Source: Ancylomarina sp048268005 (GTDB lineage: Bacteria > Bacteroidota > Bacteroidia > Bacteroidales > Marinifilaceae). From it: a DNA stretch of 64,000 bases. The position numbers and the translations under genes are program-made. Of the stretch, positions 43,695 to 52,343 are shown piece by piece. Numbering within the stretch: the stretch's first letter is position 1; each line of letters opens with the position of its first letter. The notes beneath the pieces were generated by a model. The model had not been told where the DNA came from. It saw nothing but the letters and a program-made list of their open reading frames with translations, and did not search any database. The stretch lies in the NCBI GenBank assembly GCA_048268005.1, contig JBLWWJ010000001.1, positions 1,054,001-1,118,000 of the forward strand. Reading direction: 5' to 3'.

Positions 43695-45251
43695 ATGAAA
43701 GAAATATCAATTAAATTCAGACACATCTATCTAAAGTATCTTCTAATAGCTATAGGATTTATCATCTGCTATTCGACATTTAGATGGTATTTTGATTATA
43801 AATTGGGTGTATTACATTTGAAAGAAGACTTGCTGGACTTTTGGCTTCCAGCTGGACTAATATTTATAACAATAATGATTTTGTTAAGACGAAATCTTAG
43901 ATTATTAAATATTGGGAACGACAGAGGTCCTATGTTCTATCAGTTCATTACTGTAGCGTTAATCTTTGTTCCAACATTAATGACTCAGAATTATATTGAA
44001 GCTAAAAATAGTCATCTGATAGAAATTAATTCTCCTTATGAAATTTCACAAGCAAGTAATATTGATTGTTTTAAAATAAGCGACTTTAATATAAATAAGA
44101 AATTTGCTGGAGCACACCGAGCATCTCGAACAAGTGGTAGGCACAATGAAAATTTAGATTTTACAGTGTATTTTGTTGTACCACTTATAGACAATACGAA
44201 ACAGGTAGAAATTGAAAATCATAAATATTGGTATGGTATTAAGTTTAGCGAAAGAACGAGTAATCATGCCAATTCTGAAAGGAAGAATGCGAGATGGAGA
44301 GCGTTTTATGAGGAAAGCATCCATCAATATGAGAATTTTCAGTTCTCAGAATTTGAATATTTACAAGGACTCAGTTATTCTGATGATAGGGACGGTTATG
44401 TTGAAGCTATAAAAGCTAGACAGCCATATATTGATGTTGAAAATTTGGTCATTCTAGAACCCGTTCACAAACCTTTTTTGGATAAATCGGCGAATAAATT
44501 TGGGTGGATATTTGGTTCTTTTGGGATTGGGGCAGTTGTATTTTTATTAATGATTCTAATTCCTTCAGTTGATTACACAGAATTTCGAAGTTATAAGGAC
44601 AGGAGACCATTACGAGATGATGATTTAAAAGAATTTTTAAAGTTTTTAGTTCCTAAAGGTGACCATTTTATGACTGCGATATTAATAAATGCAAATCTCA
44701 TTGTTTTTATTTTATTGATATTCTCTGGTATTAATGTAATATCAGCTACACCCAAAGAACTTCTGGATTTAGGTGCTAATCGTAGATATGAGGTAGTAAA
44801 TGGTGAAACATGGAGACTTTTTACTTCTATGTTTCTTCATGGTGGGCTAATGCATTTGGTGATGAACTTGTTTGGTATTGGAGCGACATGCGCATTGCTC
44901 GAACCAATTCTTGGAAGGTTTCGAATCTTTATAGCCTATATTTTATCAGGATTAGGTGCAAGTTTAGTTAGTATTTATTGGCATGAGAATACTATAAGTG
45001 TCGGAGCAAGTGGAGCAATTTTTGGAATGATGGGAGTTATGATAGCTCTACTCTTAACTAGAAAGGCTGGAGGGTTTAGTGGTATTTACTTGATTGTTCT
45101 TGGATTATATGGAGGTGTAAGCTTATTGTTTGGACTTTTAGGAGGGATTGACAATGCCGCTCATATTGGAGGCTTGTTGGCAGGAATCGTTATAGGATTG
45201 GTTTTAATATTGGCTAAATGGGAAAAATTAACGCAAGCTAACAAAAGCTAA
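43695..45251 (+). CDS. Rhomboid-family intramembrane protease with N-terminal extension
   Basis: This is a 518-residue membrane protein. Two N-terminal helices (about 10-35 and 48-65) and a large soluble segment (about 100-260) come before the rhomboid core (about 320-510). The core has SMFLHGGLMHLVMNLFGIG, GASGAIFG with catalytic Ser439 (437-444), and DNAAHIGGLLAGI with His490, forming the Ser-His dyad. It cuts helices of membrane proteins. The extended N-terminal soluble domain, with no motif recognised, distinguishes it from minimal GlpG. It is the gene of the second cassette-like unit, and its 3' end overlaps the attC-like arm. Confidence 0.9.
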   Translation: MKEISIKFRHIYLKYLLIAIGFIICYSTFRWYFDYKLGVLHLKEDLLDFWLPAGLIFITIMILLRRNLRLLNIGNDRGPMFYQFITVALIFVPTLMTQNYIEAKNSHLIEINSPYEISQASNIDCFKISDFNINKKFAGAHRASRTSGRHNENLDFTVYFVVPLIDNTKQVEIENHKYWYGIKFSERTSNHANSERKNARWRAFYEESIHQYENFQFSEFEYLQGLSYSDDRDGYVEAIKARQPYIDVENLVILEPVHKPFLDKSANKFGWIFGSFGIGAVVFLLMILIPSVDYTEFRSYKDRRPLRDDDLKEFLKFLVPKGDHFMTAILINANLIVFILLIFSGINVISATPKELLDLGANRRYEVVNGETWRLFTSMFLHGGLMHLVMNLFGIGATCALLEPILGRFRIFIAYILSGLGASLVSIYWHENTISVGASGAIFGMMGVMIALLLTRKAGGFSGIYLIVLGLYGGVSLLFGLLGGIDNAAHIGGLLAGIVIGLVLILAKWEKLTQANKS

Positions 45252-45424
45252 ATTTCATGGGCGCTAATTAGCAGTTCGAAAGTTTAATACAATTAAGAAA
45301 CACCAGCAAGCCAACAAAATTGGTTTGCTCAAAATATAAACAAATTTACCTGGCTTGCTTTTTTAGCGGTTTGATAAGATTACTCTTTGAAATCGCCCAC
45401 GAAAACTTAGCAAGACCGTTGTGT
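45233..45424 (+). repeat. attC-like element behind the rhomboid gene
   Basis: Outer arms: GCAAGCTAAC (45233-45242) and GTTGTGT (45418-45424). Inner arms: GCTAA (45247-45251) with TTAGC (45407-45411), and GGGCG (45259-45263) with CGCCC (45394-45398). The loop contains CAAGCCAACAAAATTGGTTTG and shares most of its sequence with the element at 47053. Confidence 0.8.
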
Positions 45425-45426
45425 CG
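45418..45426 (+). repeat. Cassette-start boundary GTTGTGTCG
   Basis: It is the exact reverse complement of CGACACAAC at 47053-47061 behind the Ig/FISUMP lipoprotein gene. Confidence 0.7.
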
Positions 45427-45470
45427 CATACAACCCAAATCAAACCATTAATCATTTAAAAATCACTTTA

Positions 45471-46982
45471 ATGTTTAAAAAATTAAAAGTCGTCATTCTC
45501 ATTTTGTTAGTTGCATTCTTTGCTTGTGAAAAGGATGAGTCTACAGTAACAGATATTGAGATAGCACAATCAAACAATAGTTTATTAATAGGGGAAACAT
45601 TTAGCTTAAATGTCTCTTTTATCCCTTCAAATTTAAGTGCGCCTGTTACGTGGAGAAGTGATAATGTTCAAATAGCTACAGTTGATGAAAAGGGTAAAGT
45701 TACCGCTTTAAGTGTTGGTTCCTGTAATGTAACGGCAAGTATATATGATAATTCGATTTCAAGCAGCAGCCTAATTAAGGTTAACCCAATAATTGCAAAG
45801 GATATACTCTTGGATGATTTATCTCTGACACTAACAATTGGTGATGTCTATACTTTGAATTATTCTATTGCTCCTGTCAATACTACATATAAAAATGTTA
45901 CTTGGTCTTCTAGTAATGAATCAATAGTGCAAGTTTCCTCTGAGGGTGATATAACTGCCATTGGTGTTGGTGCGTGCAGTATAACTGTATCTATTGACAA
46001 CTCAAGTGTGTCAGCATCATGTGACGTTGTGGTAGAGCCGATACATTTAAATAGTATAGAATTAAATAATTCTAATCTTGAGATAAAAGTAGGGCACTCG
46101 TCGGACCTGGATGTAACTTATGATCCTGAAAATGCAACAGACAAAACAGTTTCTTGGCTAAGTACTGATGTTTCAATTGCAACGGTAACAAATGAAGGAG
46201 TTATTGATGCAATTAGTGAAGGAACAACTATTGTTACAGCTATTTCAAATGATGGTGGTTTAGAGGTAAAATGCACAGTTTCTGTTTTGCCAACTGATTA
46301 TACAAAAGCCGATGGTGTTTTTATAGATCAAAGAGATAATGAAAAGTATAATTGGGTCACTATTGGTAACCAAATTTGGATGGCCGATAATCTAAGAGCC
46401 ACAAAATATCCTGATGGGAGAAATATTCCAATTGTCGAAGATAGATTTGAATGGGGCGATTTAATTGACAATGATTTAGATGATGCATACAGTTGGTATG
46501 ACAATGATAGAGCCACATTTGGCGACATCTATGGTGCACTCTACACATTTGCTGCTGCTACGAATAAAGGTACGGCACTTACAGAAGCTAATCAGAATAC
46601 CGCTACCACAATTCAGGGTGTTTGCCCTGATGGCTGGCATTTACCTAGTGATGCAGAATGGACAATTTTTGAAAACGCTTTAACTAGTAAAAATAAAGGT
46701 TCACAACTTGCTGGAAAAAAAGACTTATGGAATGAAAGCTACTTGATATTAGATGCCCCATCCGATTTTGGCACTTCCGGTTTTGATGCTATACCTGCGG
46801 GAGGGAGGTTTGATACCAATGGAAGGTTTGATGAAATGGGAGGCATAGCATATTTTTGGAGTTCCACTCAAGTCGATGATGATAATGTATTCATTCGATA
46901 CATTGCATTTACTAAAACAAGTATTTATCGTATAACACAGCCAAAGTCATCCGGAAAACCTGTGAGATGCATAAAAGACTAA
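45471..46982 (+). CDS. Lipoprotein with three Big_2 Ig-like domains and a FISUMP domain
   Basis: This 503-residue lipoprotein has a signal ending VAFFACEKD. Three Ig-like Big_2 units follow, each with a TWRS/TWSS/SWLS strand and a VxAxSxGxxxVTA turn (about 30-110, 112-192, 195-270). The C-terminal part is a Fibrobacter succinogenes major paralogous domain: WMADNLRATKYPDG, VCPDGWHLPSDAEW, GFDAIPAGGRF and AYFWSSTQ. Such proteins are surface-exposed and may bind glycans or other cells. It is carried alone in the third cassette-like unit, between 45418 and 47053. Confidence 0.88.
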   Translation: MFKKLKVVILILLVAFFACEKDESTVTDIEIAQSNNSLLIGETFSLNVSFIPSNLSAPVTWRSDNVQIATVDEKGKVTALSVGSCNVTASIYDNSISSSSLIKVNPIIAKDILLDDLSLTLTIGDVYTLNYSIAPVNTTYKNVTWSSSNESIVQVSSEGDITAIGVGACSITVSIDNSSVSASCDVVVEPIHLNSIELNNSNLEIKVGHSSDLDVTYDPENATDKTVSWLSTDVSIATVTNEGVIDAISEGTTIVTAISNDGGLEVKCTVSVLPTDYTKADGVFIDQRDNEKYNWVTIGNQIWMADNLRATKYPDGRNIPIVEDRFEWGDLIDNDLDDAYSWYDNDRATFGDIYGALYTFAAATNKGTALTEANQNTATTIQGVCPDGWHLPSDAEWTIFENALTSKNKGSQLAGKKDLWNESYLILDAPSDFGTSGFDAIPAGGRFDTNGRFDEMGGIAYFWSSTQVDDDNVFIRYIAFTKTSIYRITQPKSSGKPVRCIKD

Positions 46983-47052
46983 TAACTGCATTCACGATTT
47001 TGTGGTCATTTAAGTATTTATTTAAATGAGTATTAGTAAAGATAAAGTACGA

Positions 47053-47276
47053 CGACACAACAAAAGCTAAATTTCATGGGCGCTGATGAGTCGCTTGTGA
47101 GTTAACTCAATTGAGAAACACCAGCAAGCTAACTAAGTTGGTTTGCTCAAAAATATAAACAAATTTATGCGGCTTGCTTATTTAGCGGATTACTCCCTTC
47201 GTTTCGTGAGCTCCCCCTGGTCGGTGGATAAGATGACTCTTTAAAATCGTTACGCAACTTAGCAAGACCGTTGTGT
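47053..47276 (+). repeat. attC-like element behind the Ig/FISUMP gene
   Basis: Outer arms: CGACACAAC (47053-47061) and GTTGTGT (47270-47276). The left arm GCTAAATTTCATGGGCG (47066-47082) is the same as at 45247, and ACTTAGCAAGACCGTTG closes the right side. A GC-richer stretch TTCGTTTCGTGAGCTCCCCC is inserted near 47200. Confidence 0.78.
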
Positions 47277-47279
47277 ACA
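47270..47279 (+). repeat. Cassette-start boundary GTTGTGTACA
   Basis: It is the exact reverse complement of TGTACACAAC at 48376-48385, immediately behind the 47390 gene. Confidence 0.7.
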
Positions 47280-47389
47280 ATTCTCATAAAAAGGGAGAAC
47301 AGTTTAATTATTAAGCTAACGTGAATTTAAGATACTTGATCAATAAAAGAATGCCCGCTCTCAAAACAATTGACAATTAAAATTTAGTA

Positions 47390-48373
47390 ATGAAAAGAAA
47401 AAGCATTATAAATCAACTTAAATTGGCGTATAGTCCTTTATCAAATTATGAGTTTACTATTCTCAAAAAAGATAAAATAATTGAACGCATTATTGATGAA
47501 GCTAGTTTATATGTAATAGCACAAAGAGCTGTAATAAGTTTTGAAAATCTAATACCATTAGAGGATGAATTTTGCATAAAATTTGAAATTCATCAAAGAG
47601 GGAATCCCGAAAAATTAAAATGCAAGTTACCTCTAAATCAGGTTGCCATTGGATCTGAAAATTTAAATAACATAGGTATAGCCTTTAATTTTATTGATAA
47701 AAGCCAAGTAAATACAGAACTGCCACATGGAAACCTACACGCATTCTCATTAGTTGAATTACGCAGAGGTAAAAAGGAATTTTTAGTTTGGTTCTCTCCT
47801 GAGAAATTACTTCAAAACTGGTGGAACGGTTTTATCGATTGTGAAATTGAAGGAGATTTCAAAGCATTCTTAAATTACAAGATTCATTACGTAGGTAAGG
47901 CAACAAAACAGAGTATTTTTAAAAGATTAACGGGGCATAGTACTTTACAAGATATCCTATCTCTTGAATGTCCAATAACTTATAAAGATTTGCCTACTCA
48001 AGAAATAGTAATTCTATGTTTTGGTTTTAGTGATAACTTACAAGTTCAATCTTTTGGAGATAATTCTAGCGAAAAAGAAATGGTTGATGCTGTACTATGT
48101 AAAGATATACCAGAGAAGGAGTTTATATTCTTAGATGCAGAAAAAGCTTTAATAAAAGCTATGCAACCATCATATAATAAGGAAATGTTTAACAATTATC
48201 CAATTAGTAAGGATGGTCTTTACAAAGAAGATTACAACTTGATAAGTTATACATTTATAGATCCTATTACTTTAAAATATGAATATGGAGATATTAAGGG
48301 TGGTCTTTCTCGAGTTGGAGGTGATACAATTACAGTTAAAAACAATAACTCTTTTGAATTAATAAAACATTGA
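47390..48373 (+). CDS. GIY-YIG-like nuclease-fold protein of unknown role
   Basis: This is a 327-residue protein without signal or membrane segments. In the middle, NYKIHYVGKATKQSIFKRL followed by GHSTLQDIL resembles a degenerate GIY-YIG core (YVGxTx...RLxxH), and EKALIKAMQPSYN near 265 resembles the family's distal E...N element. The N-terminal 140 residues are beta-rich (KFEIHQRGN, CKLPLNQVAIG) and unassigned. The GIY-YIG match is by eye and uncertain. It is the gene of the fourth cassette-like unit. Confidence 0.5.
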   Translation: MKRKSIINQLKLAYSPLSNYEFTILKKDKIIERIIDEASLYVIAQRAVISFENLIPLEDEFCIKFEIHQRGNPEKLKCKLPLNQVAIGSENLNNIGIAFNFIDKSQVNTELPHGNLHAFSLVELRRGKKEFLVWFSPEKLLQNWWNGFIDCEIEGDFKAFLNYKIHYVGKATKQSIFKRLTGHSTLQDILSLECPITYKDLPTQEIVILCFGFSDNLQVQSFGDNSSEKEMVDAVLCKDIPEKEFIFLDAEKALIKAMQPSYNKEMFNNYPISKDGLYKEDYNLISYTFIDPITLKYEYGDIKGGLSRVGGDTITVKNNNSFELIKH

Positions 48374-48375
48374 AC

Positions 48376-48435
48376 TGTACACAACAAAAGCTAAATTTCA
48401 TGGGCGGTGGCGAGTGACTTGAAAGTTTAGTGCAA
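48376..48435 (+). repeat. attC-like element behind the 47390 gene, right arm missing
   Basis: It begins TGTACACAAC and continues AAAAGCTAAATTTCATGGGCGGTGG, matching the left halves at 45233 and 47053. No TTAGCAAGACCGTT right half follows; a terminator begins within 60 bases. Confidence 0.65.
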
Positions 48436-48491
48436 CTAATTCCGACCCATCGGGACCAAAATACCAATTGTTTTAACACCCTCAAAACAAA

Positions 48492-48523
48492 CCCAAAGTT
48501 CCCCGGACTTTGGGTCTTTTTTT
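48492..48523 (+). terminator. Intrinsic terminator, related to R-repeat terminators
   Basis: CCCAAAGT pairs with ACTTTGGG across TCCCCGG and runs into seven T. The stem resembles that of R1-R3, but the rest of the repeat is absent. Confidence 0.85.
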
Positions 48524-49085
48524 GTCTTCCCATCAGCTCCCTTTTATTGGCTCTCTTCATTAACGAATACTATAAAACAATAAGATATCTTCGTTTTCGA
48601 AGATGTCTCTGATTACCCGTTGTTTAGGGAAAAAGTTCCGGAATGAAATGATGCAAAAATATTTTTTCAATTTATTTTACAAAAAAATAATACTTTGCTA
48701 GTTGTTTTGGACTGTCAGTAAAATCAGGCGGTTTAGGCTTGTTTGAATCCTTGTTTTTTCCTGATGAATCCACTTTTTTTCCTGATTAATGGTTTTTTGA
48801 TTTGGAGCTTAAAGAAATTATTCTTTAACTTTAGTCTAGAAAACGATCCATAGACTATTGAGGGTCTGAATCATAAATCTGACTTGTATAGGCTATTCAT
48901 TCTCTAAAAGTATCTTCCGGAAGAACTTTTCATATTGTTTTAGAATAAACAGTAACATTTAATTAAAAAAGATCCCACCACAAATTGGAAGTAAGACACC
49001 CCTTATTTCTTCATTCATTTAATTGAGTCATAATTTGAAACTGAAATTTTAAACACAGAGGGCAAATTTTCTAATAAAGAATATT
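48524..49085. other. Intergenic region without recognised gene
   Basis: This AT-rich region ends the cassette-like array. I see no gene, RNA or inverted repeat beyond short hairpins such as TTCGTTTTCGAAGA near 48590. Confidence 0.5.
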
Positions 49086-49390
49086 GGCCGACAGACTGAG
49101 AGGCTGAATTTTCATACAGAGAATTCTGTTTGACAAACAGAGAGACTGAATTTTCATGCAAAGAATCTCGTCTGACAAACAGAGACACTGAATTTTCATA
49201 CAGAGAATCTCGTCCGACAAACAGAGAGGGTGGATTTTCATACAGAGAATCTCGTCCGACAAACAGAGAGGCTGGGTTTTCATGCAGAGAATCTCGTCAG
49301 ACAAACAGAGACGGTAAATTTTCTTACAGAGAATTTCCTCCGACATACAGAGACGCTGAATTTTCTCACAGAGAATTTCAGTTGGATAGG
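49086..49390. repeat. 42-bp tandem minisatellite (about seven units)
   Basis: The unit reads roughly ACAAACAGAGAGACTGAATT then TTCATACAGAGAATCTCGTC, repeated with point changes and no spacers. All units are 42 bp, so every frame stays open; the + strand frame gives RExEFSYRESRPTN. It ends 154 bases before the ATG chosen for the next gene. Units at both ends are more divergent. Confidence 0.88.
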
Positions 49391-49543
49391 AGAGAATACG
49401 AGCTTTATGCTTGCCTTATTGTTCTGTATGTATTGCCATTAACGTATTTTAGGCATTCTGTGTTTGCTTTCATGTTTCAGGTAATTGTGTCATTAGCCAT
49501 ATCGCATTGGCTTTGTATTTATAAATCTTTAAAAATTGAAGTG

Positions 49544-50467
49544 ATGAATAAAAAGTACTTACCTACTCAAAACATGCTGTTTCAATTTAACGATTTTGTA
49601 ACAGCGAATAAGGCAGAACTCGAAACCAATCCTATTCTTTGGGAGTTGATTCAAAAGATGCTTGCTAAGGGTATCGAATTTAACGAAGCTATTGGTATTC
49701 AGAGTATGAATTATGGTGGTTATGCCATTACAAAAAATCAGAAAAAGGTTTCCCTTGCCGATGCTTCAATCAATATCCTCAACCTCTTATACAACGACTG
49801 TCTGAAAAACAATCAGATGGACAATATTAAAAACTTTAAATCCACAGAAGGACAGCTGCTTAATATGTCCTATAGTCGTTTGTTGAATTATGCTGAAGAA
49901 ACAGTGAGCTATTGCGATAAACATTCGGACACATTGGTTGCTATGGGTATTACCGAGGCTATGTTAAACAGTTTGAAAGAGGCTGTAAGCGCTATGCGAA
50001 CCTATATGCCACTGCCTCAGGAAATGATAAAGAAGCGTGAGGAGGCAACCAAAGCCATCATGCAAATAGCTAAGGAGATTGACGCTCTGCAATACGATCG
50101 ATTGGATAAGCTGATGGAGAGTTTCTTTAAGTTGTCAAATCCCGGCCTCTATACGGCCTACCAGCAGGCGGTTAGACGCGAACGTGCTCCCAGCAGAGCG
50201 CTTGCTGTTATCGGCTCGGTAAAGGATAAAAAGACCAATAGACCAGTTACCAATGCCCATGTGCTGATTCCTGAGGCTGAAATCGATCATATTGTAAGAG
50301 GGGAGAAAGGTGGTTTCCGAATTTCAAATCTCGAAGCAGGAACCTATCCGGTAGAGATTTGCGCGGTCAATTATAAAAGCCAATGGGTCAATCTGGTTCA
50401 TAATTATGGTGAAACCGACAGACTGGATATTCTCCTGGAACCGGAAAGTCATTTGCCACATGTTTAA
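49544..50467 (+). CDS. Helical protein with C-terminal carboxypeptidase-regulatory-like domain
   Basis: I start at ATG 49544 (307 residues). A longer frame opens at 49130 but its first 138 codons are the minisatellite and a poorly coding stretch, so I do not accept it. Residues about 1-215 are helical (NDFVTANKAELETNPILWEL, YAEETVSYCDKHSDTLVAMG) with no family I can name. Residues about 222-300 (AVIGSVKDKKTNRPVTNAHVLI, GGFRISNLEAGTYPVEICAV) are a CarboxypepD_reg-like beta-sandwich. No signal peptide is visible from this start. It heads a group of unrelated unknown genes on the same strand. Confidence 0.65.
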   Translation: MNKKYLPTQNMLFQFNDFVTANKAELETNPILWELIQKMLAKGIEFNEAIGIQSMNYGGYAITKNQKKVSLADASINILNLLYNDCLKNNQMDNIKNFKSTEGQLLNMSYSRLLNYAEETVSYCDKHSDTLVAMGITEAMLNSLKEAVSAMRTYMPLPQEMIKKREEATKAIMQIAKEIDALQYDRLDKLMESFFKLSNPGLYTAYQQAVRRERAPSRALAVIGSVKDKKTNRPVTNAHVLIPEAEIDHIVRGEKGGFRISNLEAGTYPVEICAVNYKSQWVNLVHNYGETDRLDILLEPESHLPHV

Positions 50468-50668
50468 TAGAATCGGGGAAAGGGCTTAAATAAGAATGTT
50501 TTGAATCACATGGCTTTCTTATGGCTTATTGTCCTGAAAAGCAATTTGAAAAATCACCTTTAAGCACGGGCGAAAATCGTATTCGAATGGATTAGCGGCC
50601 AAAAATTACAATCGAAAAATTATTGACGCTTGTGCTTAATTATATAATAATCAACACTAAAAACCAAA

Positions 50669-51148
50669 ATGATGAAAATTACAGATTTGTTAGCAAAAGC
50701 TCAAGAGAACACGGGTGCCAATTTTATTGGTTTATTAAGAAAAGAAGCGCGTATCAGACATGGTATGGGCTCTGAAGTCAGTGATATTTTAGGTTGGGAT
50801 ACCATTGTGAAAGCTGAAGATGGGAATTGTTATTCCTATTATTCTGCTCAAGCTCCACTAATTGGGACCACTATGCCATTACCAACGGCTTGTCCTCTTG
50901 GTATTGTTGCTTTCAATCAGTGTAAAATTGACATCGAAGAAGCTATTCATATTTTTCAATCACAGAACGGAGGCGATCATTTCACTCAAATTACTTTGAG
51001 CTGGCCATTGGTTCATCCTGCTGCAATAGAACCACACTGGCATTTCAGAACCAATTTGGGTAACGATGTGGCGATAGGTGGCAATTCAGGCCGAATCAAC
51101 GCGATCCAAGCCGGACGTATTATTACTCAGATGGAGAAACAGCACTAG
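50669..51148 (+). CDS. Hypothetical protein, 159 residues
   Basis: The protein starts MMKITDLLAKAQENTGANFI and has no signal or membrane segment. It is rich in His, Gly and Ile toward its C-terminus (HPAAIEPHWHFRTNLGNDVA). No characterised family was recognised. It precedes a terminator-like hairpin and the 51194 gene. Confidence 0.55.
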   Translation: MMKITDLLAKAQENTGANFIGLLRKEARIRHGMGSEVSDILGWDTIVKAEDGNCYSYYSAQAPLIGTTMPLPTACPLGIVAFNQCKIDIEEAIHIFQSQNGGDHFTQITLSWPLVHPAAIEPHWHFRTNLGNDVAIGGNSGRINAIQAGRIITQMEKQH

Positions 51149-51157
51149 ATCCGATTC

Positions 51158-51190
51158 AAGACCCGGGATTCGTTCCCGGGTCTTATTATT
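51158..51190 (+). terminator. Intrinsic terminator or attenuator
   Basis: AAGACCCGGG pairs exactly with CCCGGGTCTT across ATTCGTT. Only a mixed AT tract follows. It ends 4 bases before the next start codon, so it may attenuate expression of the downstream genes. Confidence 0.6.
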
Positions 51191-51193
51191 GAG

Positions 51194-52243
51194 ATGTTTA
51201 ATGAAGGTTTTAAGCGGTATATTAATTTAAATGTGATGCATAAAAAAACAAGAGTTATTATCGTTGTAAATAAGTATTGGGAATGTGATCCGGTATGCTG
51301 GGTGCTGACCAATAAATATATCAATGAACAATGTGGTATTAGGTTGGGTGGTCAGTTAAGCTGCCTGACCTATCCATCCTACGGACCCGTAAAAGGGATT
51401 TGTCCCGAGGCCAGTTTGCCAAGATTGATTTTTAACACCGATGAAAGAATCATTGAAGTTTGGTGCATATCCGACTTATTGAGTGGGAGTCCGGAGGAAT
51501 TGCAGTCGAGTTCAGAAGAAAAGATGAGGCTGATGCCTATAATTTTTGAGTACGATCTTCATCATCAGATTGAGTTGGTTGTGGCTGTGGGTACGGCATC
51601 TTCCGGGCCTGATGTGGCGCATCATCCAAGATTCAGATCTTCCAATATCAATGGTTCGGTCATTATAGGGAGTCAGGTATTTATGCATAATGGGGGCGAT
51701 GAGGATTCGAAAAGCCATTATAAATGCCAGTCCTGGAATAAGATTATGGAGTCGGGATCGACCCATTTTATTGAACAACTACAGGCTGTTGACTTTAGCC
51801 CTTATAGCCAACTAATGCTGTGTCCCCCAACGAATCCGGCAAGGCATGGACAGCAAATTTATGTCGATAAAGATTTTGTTGCTCTGGGTGATGTGAATGT
51901 CACCGACTATACAAAATATGCTGAGAAGGACGGGGAAACCGGTTCAGCCTTTAAGGCTCACTACCCTAAAAACGAAAACGGGGTTTCTCTGGAAACAACC
52001 CATTGTTTGATTTATAAGGCGGCCCAAAAGCACCTTAACAATCAAAAACCACCCTTCATTTTTGTGAGTGGTGAGGTCGATCGTTATATGATGTTTGCAA
52101 ATGATGTTAGCCCAAAAGTTTATGCGCAAAATGTATCAGGCGCACACAATGCAGGTGTGGCTGTGGCCATTATTGTTTCGAAGCTGACTGAAGCTACCAT
52201 GCTTATTGAGAGAAAAGAATTTGTGTCTCAGAATATGGGATGA
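51194..52243 (+). CDS. Possible nucleoside-phosphorylase-like protein of unknown role
   Basis: This is a 349-residue soluble protein. Three parts recall the phosphorylase/nucleosidase fold: VVAVGTASSGPDV near residue 132, LETTHCLIYKAAQKH near 265, and FIFVSGEVDRYMMFAND near 285 followed by GAHNAGVAVAIIVSKL, which corresponds to the C-terminal helix of PNP/UDP-type enzymes. Key catalytic residues could not be aligned with confidence, so this may be a divergent or inactive member. It sits between the 50669 gene and a chagasin-like protein, all on the same strand. The fold call is a by-eye inference. Confidence 0.4.
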   Translation: MFNEGFKRYINLNVMHKKTRVIIVVNKYWECDPVCWVLTNKYINEQCGIRLGGQLSCLTYPSYGPVKGICPEASLPRLIFNTDERIIEVWCISDLLSGSPEELQSSSEEKMRLMPIIFEYDLHHQIELVVAVGTASSGPDVAHHPRFRSSNINGSVIIGSQVFMHNGGDEDSKSHYKCQSWNKIMESGSTHFIEQLQAVDFSPYSQLMLCPPTNPARHGQQIYVDKDFVALGDVNVTDYTKYAEKDGETGSAFKAHYPKNENGVSLETTHCLIYKAAQKHLNNQKPPFIFVSGEVDRYMMFANDVSPKVYAQNVSGAHNAGVAVAIIVSKLTEATMLIERKEFVSQNMG

Positions 52244-52343
52244 TCGTTTAATTAAAAAAGTTCGTGATTCTAAATTTGGTAAAGGCGCTTGAAAGCTCAA
52301 TACCAGGTTTGAAAATTATTACTAATCTATAATAAAACAGGTT

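Noticed and set aside
39220..48523. Transposon or prophage origin of the region
   Set aside because: No transposase, integrase, capsid or tail gene and no flanking target duplications were found.
49071..49346. Reverse-strand repeat protein (CLSDEILCMKI units)
   Set aside because: It is the complement of the 42-bp minisatellite; 42-bp units keep all frames open.
49086..49390. CRISPR array
   Set aside because: Repeats are directly tandem without unique spacers, and no cas genes are present.
49130..49543. N-terminal 138 codons joined to the 49544 gene
   Set aside because: They are minisatellite and a non-coding-looking stretch; the ATG at 49544 begins the protein-like part.
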